DNA from: Exophiala sp. HKRS030 | Taxonomy: Eukaryota > Ascomycota > Eurotiomycetes > Chaetothyriales > Herpotrichiellaceae | Length of the DNA stretch: 64,000 bases | Assembly: GCA_023897205.1 (NCBI GenBank) | Contig: JAHWDD010000003.1 | Location: forward strand, 7,939,665-8,003,664 | Direction of reading: 5' to 3' | In this document: positions 48,474-60,590 of the stretch, in pieces | How positions within the stretch are numbered: the stretch's first letter is position 1 | How the letters are laid out: every line of letters begins with the position of its first letter | Notes under the pieces: generated by a model | Told to the model about the DNA's origin: nothing | Database searches by the model: none | What the model saw: the letters and a program-made list of their open reading frames with translations, nothing else | Translations under genes and position numbers: made by a program

Positions 48474-49342
48474 GATGACTGTTTTCTATTGATGTTGTTG
48501 GGGATGATGAAAAGGAGATGTAGTTAAGAGAGTATCGGTATGAAACAGATGGAGTGTTTTCTTTGGCTGATTTTTGTGTGTAGAAGAAACTCAGTCTGAG
48601 TTGGAGGAATGATGATGCTTTTATCTACTCGAGATGATAGTCGCTGTGGGGTTGGTCGACTCTTTCCTTCACATTTCGAACATGTCATACATGGTGAAGC
48701 GGGCAGGTAAGCGAGGCGGCTGGCATCACAAACTACATCACTCTTTCACTTTTCCCATCCTTAATTTCGCGATCATGGACCACTTTGCCTGGTTTAGCAG
48801 CTTTCTCCATCCAGTGTTTGCTGGGCAATCGCACGATCTCACGACGCTATGACGTACTGGGGGTCAGAATTCTGGCTGTTCGGACAAGGCTTTCCGATCG
48901 TGATTGGTTGCGATAGGAAACAACACAGTTCTCGTGGCCGCCAACTCCAACAACTGTGGCGTCAAAGGTGGAAAATGATGGAAATCCCGTTGGACTAGCT
49001 CCTTGGAAGACGCCTGATCCATCGTCTTCTCCAGGGTCATGAGATTGCCAGTAGCCAGTCACAGAAGATCCTAGAATCATTGAAGTCCGTTTTCGATTTT
49101 GGGTACGTCATTTGAGTTTGACAAAAACAAGGCATGAGGAGTTGGTGCGACGTCATTCGCCGACGATCGCATCCTGACCCTTGCCATTTTGTCTCGATCG
49201 GAAACTTCCTCGATCGTTTGTGGCTTTGTGTGGCTAGTGCTGTGGCGCCTGTGGCTGGAAACTTCAGCCGCGTGTGGCGTCCTACAGCCTGATATCTTTC
49301 CCTCAAACTTCGACAGCTGCCGCACACAATGGTACGAGAGAA
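48474..49342. other. Divergent intergenic region
   Basis: Upstream regions of the microprotein (minus) and the Msc7-like dehydrogenase (plus). No supported gene; open frames are short. Confidence 0.45.
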
Positions 49343-51363
49343 ATGGTGTCTATCATCGGCGACCCCACAAACACTGGTTGTGCAGTGCCTAATAACAATT
49401 CGCCATGGCTGATCGTCCTGTTCACATCTCTAGCAGCGCTTGCTGTCATCCTCGTCACACAGAGCCTCCTCCGGCGCCCAAACACTGAACCCGCAGTTCC
49501 TTACACAATCTCGGTCCCCTCACAACTGCAAGAGGACTATCAATGGGAGAAGAAAGGCAAAACAATCAAGGCTTCGGAGCCTGAGGTAGGGATGATCCAC
49601 CATGTCTTTCTTCCTGCATAGCCTGACAATATCATAAAGGTTCTTCGTGGTCGTATTTATCCGCGATGCCCCGCAGACGGTCGCAGTCTTGGACCGCCCA
49701 TTGATCCTGCAGATCCGTCTGATATTGACGCCGCTATTACTGCAGCTTCTCATGCGCAGGCTAGATGGTCACAGACAACCTTCGCGGAACGACGTCGCGT
49801 TCTGTTGAGTCTCCAACGTTATGTGCTCGACCATCAGGATGAGATTGTCACGGCATGCTGTCTCGACAGTGGCAAGACCAAAATCGATGCGTGTTTTGGA
49901 GAAATCCTCATGACCGTCGAGAAGCTACAATGGACAATAAAACACGGCGAAAAGGCACTCCTGCCATCGCAGAGACCTACCAATCTACTCATGTCCTACA
50001 AATCCAACACTGTCGTGTATGAGCCGTTAGGTGTTGTCTCCGCATGTGTGAGCTGGAATTATCCCTTTCACAATTTCATTTCGCCAATTATTTCCGCTTT
50101 GTTTGCTGGGAATGCTATTGTTGTAAAACCGAGTGAGCAAACATGCTGGAGCAGTCAATATTTCCTGAAACTCGTTCGGGGTGCTCTGCATGCATGCAAT
50201 CATAGTCCGATGCTCGTTCAGAATGTCATCTGTCTCCCTGATGTTGCGGACTATCTGACCAAACATCCTGGCATCAGTCATATCACTTTCATTGGTAGCC
50301 GAGAAATTGCGCACAAGGTGTGTGCATCTGCTGCAAAGGCATTGACGCCAGTCACAGTTGAGCTGGGAGGCAAAGATCCCGCCATCATCCTCGACGATGA
50401 GAAGACCATCAAGAAGCTTGCAGATATCGCTGCTATATTGCTACGGGGAACTTTCCAGTCAGGTGAGTCTGACTTTCGGGCGTTCTTTAAACTCATCTGA
50501 CAGGACAATCTCTAGCGGGGCAAAACTGTATTGGGGTCGAGCGTGTTATCGCTCTGCCTAGAATCCACGACCTCCTACTATCTCATATCCTGCCTAAGGT
50601 TCAAGCACTTCGATTAGGTTCAGTCCTTCTGTCTACCCCTTCTTCACCCATCGATATGGGATCTATGATCTCCGAACGATCCTTCTCTCGTCTCGAATCC
50701 CTGATATCTACAGCTGTAGCCCAGGGTGCAATTCTCCACCATGGCGGTCAGCGCTACACACATCCCGACCATCCCAATGGGACATATTTCCAACCTACAC
50801 TCCTCAGCAACGTGCATCCGGAAATGGCTATCGCCCAGACGGAACTCTTTGCGCCAGTGTTCTTACTCATGAAGGCCAATACGGTCGATGAAGCGATTGA
50901 TCTCGCCAACTCTACGACTTATGGCCTCGGAGCCAGTGTTTTTGGCCATGACTCGGCAGACGTGCAGAAATGTGTGCGCAACATCAAGGCTGGGATGGTG
51001 GCGGTCAATGATTTCGGAGCGTATTATGCATGTTCCATGCCATTTGGCGGCGTTAAGGGATCTGGGTATGGGAGGTTTGGTGGTGAAGAAGGATTGAGGG
51101 GCCTGTCAAATATCAAGAGTGTTTGTGAGGATGCAATATGGGCCAAATGGCTGGGTATCGGCACGCAGATACCTCCGAAGCTGCAGTATCCGGTCAGCGG
51201 GCATGGCTGGGAGGTTTGCAAAGGCGTGGTTGGCACGGGATATGCTATTGGTTGGCGCGAGTGGCTGGATAGCATAATTGCGTTGGTTGCTACGTTGTTG
51301 AGGTCAGATGGCAGCGATGGTACACAAAATGGGGGAAACGTCGTGACAGAACAGGAGACCTAG
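49343..51363 (+). CDS. MSC7: Msc7-type membrane-anchored aldehyde dehydrogenase
   Basis: ALDH superfamily protein of 637 residues, in three exons: 49343-49585, 49640-50462 and 50516-51363. The ATG at 49343 (MVSIIGDPTN) is preferred because no ATG lies upstream in frame. An N-terminal membrane segment (about 21-44, SPWLIVLFTSLAALAVILV) anchors it, as in yeast Msc7 (YHR039C). The ALDH core follows: VSACVSWNYPFHNF, AIVVKPSEQ, FIGSREI, the general-base motif VELGGKDP and the catalytic cysteine in GQNCIG (~360), then AQTELFAPVFLL and MPFGGVKGSGYGRFGG. All catalytic residues are present, so activity is likely. A hydrophobic C-terminal stretch near WLDSIIALVATLL may be a second membrane contact. The substrate is unknown; ER location is known for the yeast protein. 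Confidence 0.9.
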
Positions 51364-51911
51364 TTAGAGCCGGCAAGGAGCATGTTTCCTGTGCATAGAA
51401 GTATATACTGTATCATGATATTCGTCAATCCTCCCTGCGTGGCTTACGCGTTTGCTCCCTCACTCATATAGTAAAGATGCAGCTTCCCTCTCTACAGCCA
51501 CTCTGAGGTAAGGTACCTGACCGGAGCCTATTTGATATCCACCACATCTCGCGACAAGCGATTGTGGTCCCGGCCTATCGTAGCTGTATGCCTACAAACC
51601 ATCAGCCCGCTGATCAAGGCTAGCTGGCACTATGGCCAGCACAGTAATTGTCCTGGAACGATAACGGCTCGGAGAAAATTGTGCTCTCACATTTTTCGTA
51701 GGCATCCCGGTGCTTTTGTAGAGTGCATATCCTCATATCCTCATAGCCGCCGCGCTGCACCACATTCGAAGTCGGTGCCATTTTGCTTTGTTGGTCCTTC
51801 CAGAGCATTAGGCAATATGAGCTCTTATGAATTTGGCCATATGTGTGATCAATATCCATTCCGTGATTGTGGGTTTAGATTTTATTGCTCGATTGAATGG
51901 TCCCCAATTTT
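51364..51911. other. Convergent intergenic region
   Basis: Downstream of the dehydrogenase and of NOP16. A long plus-strand open frame that begins here is the antisense shadow of NOP16. No own feature. Confidence 0.5.
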
Positions 51912-52676
51912 TCAAGTCGTCGCAGAATTCTTCCCTCTCCATTTCTTCAGCCTCCTCGAGATATCTCCCTCAGTCTGTTGCATGGGATTGAGCTTCTTAT
52001 CCCGGACCATCGCTCTCACATTATCGCCGTGCTTTTCGACGAGTTTGGCTAGCCACTCCTCTTCCCGCTGGGACTGCTGTCGAGGTCTCTTCTTCGACAC
52101 AAGCTCCTCTTCTGCTGCTGCTTGTGCTTCTAGCTGTGCGATAATATCGTTTTCCGCTAATTGCCGAGGCCTCTCTTCTTCGTCGTCGGCATTGTCCAAG
52201 ATGTCGTTGAGAGGATCATTTAGAGGATTGGCAGACTTGTCTTCTTCCGGCCGAACCACTTTGAGGATTTTGCCGGTTTCGGGATCTCTCACCACCTCGA
52301 CTTCTTGCGCTTTGATCTTGGACGGCCGCGCGCCTCCGATGGCTAGCGAATCTCGTGGTGGTGCAGGGGTGTCGTCGCCGGCTTTCGCGGGCTTCTTTTC
52401 TGTGCCCCCTGTAGCAGAACTCAATTTAGAGGAGAGGCCGAGTCGTTTGTAGTTTTGTGAGACCGTGAGTGTTCGATCCCTGGTTCTGTCAGCTTCTTGA
52501 GGAAACACATATGCGTCTGGGTTGCGCTGGGAGAGACTGTTCACCTACCAATTTGCGGCGATGATGGCGTTGCCGAGAAAGTTCACCTTTTTCTTCCCAG
52601 CCTTTGTCCGGTTTGACTTAGGCCTGACCTTGGAAATGGAGGATCGGTTCTTCTTCTTCTGTCTTTCTCGACCCAT
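51912..52676 (-). CDS. NOP16: Nucleolar protein 16, 60S ribosome biogenesis
   Basis: Pre-60S assembly factor of 231 residues in the nucleolus. Exons are 52549-52676 and 51912-52479, with a 69 bp intron inside the conserved NWD element. The start MGRERQKKKNRSSI is highly basic, followed by KVNFLGNAIIAANW, then DRTLTVSQNYKRLGL, the family core. The middle is variable and acidic. The C-terminal conserved part is REEEWLAKLVEKHGDNVRAM, then RDKKLNPMQQTEGDISRRLK and KW. It shares a 295 bp divergent promoter with YKE4. Confidence 0.93.
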
Positions 52677-52971
52677 GATTCCAGGTTTATAGTAGCAAAC
52701 GATGCGGATTTGCTGGGGAAGTGATGCGGCTGCGTCGATGGATTCGTTCAGCATATAAAAAGTTCGACCCGGAAGACGACTTTTTCCCGCCCGATTTGCC
52801 AAGATCTTTATCGATAAGAAAATCCACGGGAGTCCTGCCCGCAAGCCCCTGAACGCGAAAGAGTATCTCCGACTCCGATTGCTGCATCCACAATCTCACA
52901 TGTATAATTGAACAAGTCGGTCCCTCCAATACGCCTGGGTCGCGTGCCAACATTCTTTAAATTTACACAGG
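52677..52971. promoter_or_regulatory. Divergent promoter NOP16 / YKE4
   Basis: Only 295 bp separate the two start codons, so both core promoters lie here. A TATAAAA-like element occurs near 52754 on the plus strand, about 215 bp before the YKE4 ATG. Confidence 0.55.
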
Positions 52972-54272
52972 ATGGCCCTCTTACGTCTGCCGTCCACCAT
53001 GCCTCGTTATCTTCTATGCGCCGTAATTTTGGGCCTTGTTGCTAGCGTATATGCAGAAAAGTTGGTGGCAGCTGATGTGGGCTCGCTGACACCAGAGCAG
53101 GTGGATGAAGGGTTGCAGGTATTACACATATCCTTCTCGTGCGATCGCTCGACTGTTGAGGCTGACCTTCGACTTCTCAACAGCAATGTGCATTTGTCCA
53201 GAAGTTATCAGACCATAAACTCAAGAGTGCACCAACCTCTACCTCATTCACCACCAAACTATTCGAGATCCTGTTCCCTTCGTCTTCACCTGCAGTCAAT
53301 GCTCTTCTAGCGACAGCTTACATCTCTGGACCCCCTAATTTCCTCCTGGCACTATGTCCTCCAAATATCGATCCCTCGTCGCTCAGTATAATGGTGGCAT
53401 TTGCGGTTGGCGGTCTCCTTGGAGATACACTTTTTCACTTGCTACCTGAAATATTCCTTGGAGAAGATGAGCACGATAGGGTCAAGTTTGTGTTGATCGA
53501 GCCAAACAGGAATCTGTTGCTTGGTGTGGGCATCATCGTTGGGCTCGTCACCTTCATGGCTATGGACAAGGCGCTTCGAATCGCGACAGGTGGAGGTGGG
53601 CATTCTCATGACCACGGAGCTGCTGCTCATGATCACCAAGACACTTCTAATGGAACTGCCTCTGGCGTCACCAAGAAGAAGTCTACTGGTGAACTCCGGA
53701 AGCGAAAAGGTGACAAGGCGGAGAAGAAGGAGTTGGTGGAACCAGCACCCATCAATCCATCAGTGAAGCTGGCTGGACTACTGAATCTTATCGCTGATTT
53801 CACTCATAACATCACCGATGGTCTCGCATTGTCGACTTCCTTCTACGCATCCCCTGCTCTGGGAGCGACAACAACTATGGCTGTATTCTTCCACGAAATC
53901 CCCCACGAGGTTGGCGACTTTGCGCTGCTCATTCAGTCTGGCTTCTCCAAGCGGAAAGCCATGGGTGCCCAGTTCCTTACAGCAGTTGGCGCGTTTCTGG
54001 GCACCTTGATTGGCATCTTTGTTCAAGAGTATGGAAATGGAAATGCCGAGGACGCTGGGCCGGTACAGGGTATCTGGGGTACAAGTCTTCAGTGGGGTGA
54101 CATGCTTCTGCCGTTTACTGCTGGGACATTCCTTTATGTCGGGACAGTGGCAGTCATTCCAGAGCTGCTAGAGACGGGTCCGAACAAAAAGGAGGAGCTG
54201 AAGAAGACGGCCTTGCAGTTCACGGCGATGGCTGTTGGAGCGGCCATCATGCTAGTGATTTCTTGGTCCTAG
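52972..54272 (+). CDS. YKE4: ZIP-family zinc transporter Yke4 (KE4/SLC39A7 type)
   Basis: ER or secretory-membrane zinc transporter of 411 residues. Exons are 52972-53118 and 53184-54272. A signal sequence (YLLCAVILGLVASVYA) leads the protein. The ZIP core has DTLFHLLPEIFLGE, a His-rich loop GGGGHSHDHGAAAHDHQD and a basic loop, then the metal-binding helices IADFTHNITDGLALSTSFY and VFFHEIPHEVGDFALL (HNxxD and HExxH), and the C-terminal FLYVGTVAVIPELL. All expected histidines are present. A second in-frame ATG at 52999 would give a shorter but equally good signal sequence. Confidence 0.92.
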
Positions 54273-54984
54273 AAGATGGGATGGGCGAGGTCCATGCAAT
54301 AGATTTGACGCCAGGCACAGAAGGAATGTATAACATAGCCTTTGAGTAAAACTGATGCATATAAATATAAACATTGCATCGATCCGCTAGAACGTTACCC
54401 GATACAAAACATAGCATAGTTCCAACTCCACCTGCACCCTAGCCGTGTGTTGAAGAAGGTCGGGAGCATCAGCCTCGTATAGATTGTGGGCATGGCCTCG
54501 GACTAACAACCTGTCACCACGGAAGAATGCCGAGAAATGTGGGGCGGTCTTGCCAGACCCCAAGAAACGCGATTTGTCGATTCACCATCGAAACTTCTTG
54601 TTTCGACGACCAAGACGGCATTGGCACCCCACGCCTCCCTCACCTCATCCTCCGTGGCTCCAGACGCCAATGCTGTTGGTCGAAAAAGCAATCCTCCTTC
54701 TATCTCTTGGCCCGTCAACTCCCTTGACGTAGTATTCATCATGTCCGCATGACTCCTGTTGTATCAGGATAGACATTTTTATGTTTGATGTCCACGTCGT
54801 ACATCCGCTGGCCGAACTTGTCGACCTTCAAATCATGCACATTCGTTTGGAAAAGGATTGCTGGACGAAGAGATCATCGAGATATGATAAGGAGCCTTGA
54901 ACGACCAGATACGACATAATCACTTGCTTGACGACCCGGTCCGAAAGACAAAAACGTGGTGAAAGACTAAAGATTTTGTGCAAC
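54273..54984. other. Intergenic with possible minus-strand coding remnant
   Basis: No firm gene. On the minus strand, from about 54900 down to 54503, peptides of protein-like composition occur in different frames: YLVVQGSLSYLDDLF, then TNVHDLKVDKFGQRMYDVDI, then ELTGQEIEGGLLFRPTALA. Two single-base insertions (near 54862 and at the CC of 54745-54746) would fuse them. I recognise no family, so this remains a possibility only. Confidence 0.3.
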
Positions 54985-55735
54985 ATGCTGGCTATGCTTA
55001 CCCCTTCAACTTCTCGAACCAATCGTGCCTCTCAACCAAACCCTTACCATCCGAAGATACTTCCTCCTGAGAAGCCTCGCAAGCAAAGGTCCAAGAACAT
55101 GGCTTCTACAACTTCGGCCCCGCTCATCCCGGACAAGGTTATGCCAGAAGTCTACATTTCAGAGTAAGCGACCCCGGAGCTCTTGCAGCCGCTTACGGTA
55201 AAGCTGCTAACTGGCTCTGGTCAGCATCAGCACGGCTCGCGCAGTTCTTAGTCCAAATTATCAGACTCCAGACAGGCCCAGAATTCGGTACATTCTTTCA
55301 TTGTTGAATGAGAAAAGTCAACAACCCAAAGTCCCAGCGGGCCAAGAAGGAAATTTTGTACTTCATTTCATTTTACTTCGTGACAACGACCATGAGGATC
55401 TCTTGGCAATCCTGGAAGAGGCTATCAATTTCATCATCTCAAGTCTGAAGAACAACGATGGTGGAGTTTTAGTGCATTGCCATCAGGGCATCTCACGGTC
55501 GGCCTCTGTGATGGTTGCGTTTGCCATGGAGGAAATGAATCTTGACTTTCCCACTGCTCTAGCTTATGTTCGAAGAAGTCGCCCCAAAGCAAATCCCAAC
55601 AAGGGTTTCACACAGCAACTTGGGAAATGGTATCAGATGGGATGCAGTATTCGCAACGCAAGCGGCCAGCTCAAAGAGGAATATCTAAGATTCAAGACGG
55701 AGAATCAGAAACTTGGTTCACCAAGGAGATGCTAG
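54985..55735 (+). CDS. Dual-specificity protein phosphatase
   Basis: Small cytosolic phosphatase of 229 residues in two exons, 54985-55163 and 55225-55735. The catalytic signature HCHQGISRSAS has the Cys, Arg and Ser of the CX5R class, and the general-acid Asp lies in the loop LLRDNDHEDL. The fold continues through SVMVAFAMEEMNLDFPTALA and RRSRPKANPNKGFTQQL, typical of atypical DSPs. The ATG at 54985 adds a Pro/Lys-rich N-terminal region; a shorter start at 55099 (MASTTSAP) is also possible and would fit the domain just as well. Its substrate is unknown. Confidence 0.88.
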
Positions 55736-57233
55736 ACATTAGGCAGTGTGCTAGAGTCTATCACATATCTTATTCTTGAGTCCCAGTGCGCTGAATAGTT
55801 CCATGGGTACTTATTCTGCGCAAGATTTCATCTCAGGTAGTCCCTAGTGGTTGTTGCGGCTCAGGGGTCTGTGATGTTCCTTCTTGCCGTATTGCCTGTT
55901 GTCAAACCTACGGATCTGATGAGACTTGGTTCTTCACCAATGCCTAGGCATCATCCAGCCTGATAGGAGCTACTGGCGAACAGACATTCTGCATGCTTGC
56001 TGCGAACTCTGGTTTCACGACGTGCTTGCACCTTCCCTGGAATGAATGGCCCACTTCGGCCTTAAGCCAGCTCTTAGCATTAGGCAAGAGCGATGTTGTC
56101 TTGCTGTCTTGGTGTCACCGCTCCTTCCCTTTCTAACATCGCTGGAGATCCTGCACTTTGCTGCCATGTTGTCTTCTAACGATCTTCTTATCGATCTTAC
56201 AACACAACCGATCCCAACACCTAGATCGACAACCATCAGTAACGCTCTGAGACATCGCACGTGCGGTTAGAGTGGATGACTCACAAGTTCCTGCTTGATA
56301 CTCACATTAACGGCGAGTCTCAGCATCTGAAAACCCCTATTCTTCACCAAAGGCGTTGTCTCATCTCTGGCTTCACAATTACATGGTCAGTTTGCATGCT
56401 CATCTCACATTCTCACATGCTGGAATAGCTACTATTCGCCAGTAAGCGGACATTCTTCACCGTGAGCACCGAAACATTGGAGCACGTGGTGGACAATCGC
56501 AATCTTCCCTTCATTTTTTGATGCAGAAATGCACATGTATTCAACTGGAAGCTGTCTCGATATTCACGTCGACAAGAAGAACGGCATGCTCTATCGTCGA
56601 CACTGTCGTCTATAAATATCGCGGTTTCGTCCTCGAATCTGCTCTCTATCAAACATTTCATCTCTTCTCAGTGCTTCAGTCTCCTCATCTCGTGTTTCAT
56701 CTGAGCTTTTTCCTTTACAGCAAACACACATTCTTGCGACAGCATTTGTCTTTGACACATTTGAATTTCAGCTTGCGTATGTCAACCACGCAACCGCTAT
56801 CTGTATAGATCGACGCTTTCATTTCCTCAAGCAAAGGTATGTTCACACGCGCGCCGTTTGCTGGCTCAGATGTCTTTGACACTTTCTTTTCGCTTGCACA
56901 AACGTTCACAATTTGCTGCTTCTTCCACACGCTCCAGACCCAAACCCTGCGGTACAGACAGCAAATACTTAGGACATGGAAATGAGAACAAAATTTCGAT
57001 CCCCGCTCAGCTCATGTTATTACATTTCCTTCGACAGCCAGACTAGTTGCAGTTGGTTGAGGATCTTCCTATCCATGGAAGGACCCTTGGCTCCCTAGAA
57101 CACAGCCATGGGCTGATCAACCAGTGCTTAGAGGAACGTCTGGGCATACTACCTCCAAGCATCTCCAACATTGAGATTCGACCTCGACATTATTTATATT
57201 TATATGTAACCAGTATGATGGCTGACAGTTATC
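55736..57233. other. Intergenic with probable leader of the glycosylase gene
   Basis: About 1.5 kb. A TATAAATA element lies near 56611, followed by a long C/T-rich stretch on the plus strand (56640-56830), suggesting a distant promoter and leader for the next gene. A nine-codon upstream frame starts at 56778. A GTATGT donor at 56837 and a TGCAG acceptor at 57237 could form an intron in the leader. Confidence 0.4.
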
Positions 57234-59265
57234 ATGCAGTTCACACGCCTAGCTTTTCTTCTCGCAACACGCTCTCCAACTATGGTTCTCACACGCCATC
57301 AGCAATATGAAGATGACATAAAGCAAGTCAAGCAGATTGACGTTGCCTGTGCGGAATGGCCAGTTCAAAGTCCAGTGCAGACCAGTACTTCTTTAACTCT
57401 CACAACGTCAATCACAACGTCAATCTCGACGCCCTGCACTGCAGATAGCACGATAAGTGTGTCTATACAGCAATCCGATTCGGCGTCACCAACTCAGGCC
57501 ACAGGTGAGCTTGCCTCCATATTTTCACTTCAGCGCCTAGAGAAAAATTCTTCCCAAGGCGTCTCTGGGCCCAGCAAAAGCCCGCAACGCAAGCGCAAGG
57601 ACCCTTGCTCACCCGCCGCCACTCGTAAGCGTGTCAAACGTGAGGACGATGAGATCCGAGCAGGAACCATCCCAGTCGGGGTCAGCAAGCCAGGGACTAG
57701 TGGTTCTACAGCCATGATTCAGACCACTCTTCTCCAAACTTGGGAAATTTCGAAGTCACGAGCAAAGTCTGTGCAACGAAATCTGGTTGTCAAGACAGAA
57801 GACAAGCTGCCAAGATCGAAAGCCCCAAGGATGAATTGGAAAGTGACTTTGAACCAGAGGAGGATGTATCAGAAGCGCCGAAAAAATTGGGCAACTATGT
57901 CCAACTCCGCAAACGTCGCCAAATCCCGGTGCCCCGAATTCCAGGAATGGTCACACTGCGCATCAGCCCTTCTGAACTTGCAAAGCTCGAACGCAAGAAT
58001 GGTTTGAAGGCCATAAGATTACAGCGTGCCAAAGGAACAACGAAGAAGCCGTCCAAGTTCGTGTTTGGTCAGGACCAATTGGCCTACCATCCCATGCCCA
58101 CCCCTTACCATATAAACATGGTAGCTCAGCTCCTGGAGGATGAGAGGCGGCAAGCTCTCGAAACGGCAGGCAAGAGGTATGTGCCTTCAATGCCTGCTCA
58201 CGGCGGGAAAACCCTGGAATTCGATGCGATTGTTCGTGTGATTATCTCGCAAGCTTGCAGTAATGAGATGGCTTTGGATGCGCAGCAGACCATTATCAGA
58301 GCCTATCCTTACTACCAAAATGGCAACAAGGTGTTTGGCAGAGTGCCAAACTACTCTCTGATGCGACTTCAAAGTGTGGAAAAACTCTCAAAATGCCTAC
58401 AAAAGGCTGGACTCCATCGAAACAAGGCAAGGTCAATCAAAGCTTGCCTTGAGGCCATCTACTCCAAGAACCTGTCACTTCTCCAAAATCAAGGCCTTCC
58501 TCGGCAAGACAACACACCGAGCCTCGATAACTTTGATTCTGATCTGCTCTCCTTGAAGTTCTTGAATGACATATTGTCACAGGAAGGCAAGCAAGGCGTC
58601 TTCGATTATCTCGTAACGCTCCCTGCTGTGGGCGTCAAGACTGCTTGCTGCTTGATGAGCTTCCGAATGAACCTGCCGGTGTTCGCTGTCGACACACACG
58701 TCGCTAAAATGGCTCGTTTGCTCCGCTGGGTTCCCGCTCATGCAACCGAGGATGAAATGTGCAGCCATCTGGACTCGATAATGGCTGATGATGAGCAGAA
58801 GCTCATCCTCCATCAACACTTCTGGCGTCACCGACGTACCTGCGAACGCTGCGGCGGGCGAAACAACCCAAACTCTTGGGCTTACCGCCACTCAACCTGC
58901 ATCCTGGAGGACCTCATCACGCGACCTGAACCGACAAAGAAGAGTAAGTTGCAGATGACGGCTTCTAAGCCTGTAAAAAAGAAAGCTATCAATGAGAAAG
59001 ATATGATAGCGAAAGGCTTCGTCAAGGTTCAATACCAGGTCGATGATGACTTTGATGCGGTCGAATTCGAGTCGAGCGAGGACAACGAGCGGATCGTGTG
59101 GATCGCTGACTACAGCGACTTGGAGGCTGACGTCGTGAACTCCCCCAGGAGGCAAAGGACAACCTTGCTGAACTACAGGTAGAAGTCAAGAAAGAATTTG
59201 AGGTGGAAGATTCAAGCAAGAAATTGACTCAAATACCAGCCAAAGATGCAGGCGGTCCGGTATGA
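57234..59265 (+). CDS. HhH-GPD DNA glycosylase (base excision repair), two probable frame breaks
   Basis: Repair enzyme that cuts damaged or modified bases; the HhH-GPD fold covers EndoIII/Ogg/Demeter types. The intronless gene encodes about 677 residues after two added bases. The N-terminal 270 are Ser/Thr-rich with basic nuclear signals (RKRKD, TRKRVKRED). The catalytic domain follows: FDAIVRVIISQACSNEMAL, LPAVGVKTACCLMSFR (helix-hairpin-helix with the Lys nucleophile) and FAVDTHVAKMARLLRWVP (catalytic Asp). The Cys pattern after it, TCERCGG and later C, is not the usual iron-sulphur loop. A break at CCCC 57823-57826 separates KLPRSKAP from KDELESDFEPEED. A weaker one at CCCCC 59142-59146 moves the stop from 59182 to 59265. 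If a leader intron removes the ATG at 57234, translation starts at 57282. Confidence 0.85.
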
Positions 59266-60590
59266 GACGCGGGTAAAGGCGTCACTCTAAAACACATGGC
59301 AGGCTTGTCCTGAGAGAAATTTGGGAAAATCGATGGGACATATTCAGATTTTTTGACTGGGCATCCTTCGCCCTAAGTGCAATTTGTTTCATGTATATGC
59401 AAATAACTATCTAGCGAAGATGCAACTTTTCAAACACAGTGATCTTTTGTGTTTTATCCATTCTTTGTTTGATTTGATTTCCTATGGACAACACCAATTT
59501 TCCACTACACATCTTGTCTAGTCCGTAGCCCGAAGTGACAGGTACTGCGAAGTCCTGGGGGGAAACCTACCAAGATCAATCGAATGGGACTTAACATCAA
59601 GCGTTAAAACCACCTGGCACGTCAGGCTACCAGGGTGGTCACATTCTCGTGCGTATTGGTCGTATTCTGCTAAGCCTTGTGGAGGCAACCATACAGAGTC
59701 CAGATTTGTAGGGGTCGACCGAAGCCCGAGTCCATCTACGTCGATCGTGATTCCTCAAGCTCCGTGATTCGCCCAAACATTTATCAAGGATCCAAAGGAC
59801 CAGAGCTAAAGAATTCGATGCTACATTTCCCCACGACATTGATCTTGTACATTTGGACCTATTGCCACTGCTGGGAATACACAGCCCAGTCTGCCCCTCG
59901 ACGCAGGCCATGATGCTTGCAAGTGCTTCTCAAAAGCTTATCTTTGCCATGGTCCATGGCCTGATGCAAACTCGCCAGGATTAACAAAGCCAGGCTAACG
60001 CTTCACTGTCATCAATCGAACTTCGAAGTAGCCACATAAGGAAGCTCACTAACAATGCCATTCCAACCTTGCTGTCGTCTCCCCCACCCACCAAGCACAA
60101 GCGATGGGCACTGAGCAGATAGCTTTGTCTAGCTTGCTTAGACAGTTTTGTCGCGATGCAACTGCATCGTCATCGACCAACTCTTTGTTCAGCATGGATC
60201 CTCTCTTCCTAGGAATGTTCCTGTCGCGTGTCTCGCCTTATCAGTCGATATTGGGATGCAGAACCCTGTCTGCTTGTCACCTTCGTGCTACCTCGGCCGG
60301 TTGAAGCTGGGTCCTTTGGTTCTGTGCAGCGCCAAATAGTCGTGCGAGTGGACCGAAAGCTTCTAAGCTCATGCAACCGCGCATTTCTCCTCATGGAGGG
60401 GAGATAGATACGTTCCATCCGAAGGTGGCGATGATTCTGAGAAATTCGGATGAAAGGCCTTCGACTTGAATGTTACAAATATGTCGCTCCTACCGTGCCC
60501 GAGTGCGTGGGGTGCAAGTCCTGATTTTTCCTACGGTGCTGCTGTCTCTGTTGAGAGTTCTGCCAGAACGTGTCGGTTGAGTCTGAAATC
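59266..60590. other. Intergenic, 1.3 kb
   Basis: Between the glycosylase and the carboxypeptidase, with short open frames only. The right part must be the carboxypeptidase promoter. Confidence 0.45.

Noticed and set aside
51532..52452. 306-codon open frame on the plus strand
   Set aside because: It lies antisense to NOP16, whose protein, splice sites and family motifs are clear. The plus-strand peptide is Ser/Cys-rich without domain signal.
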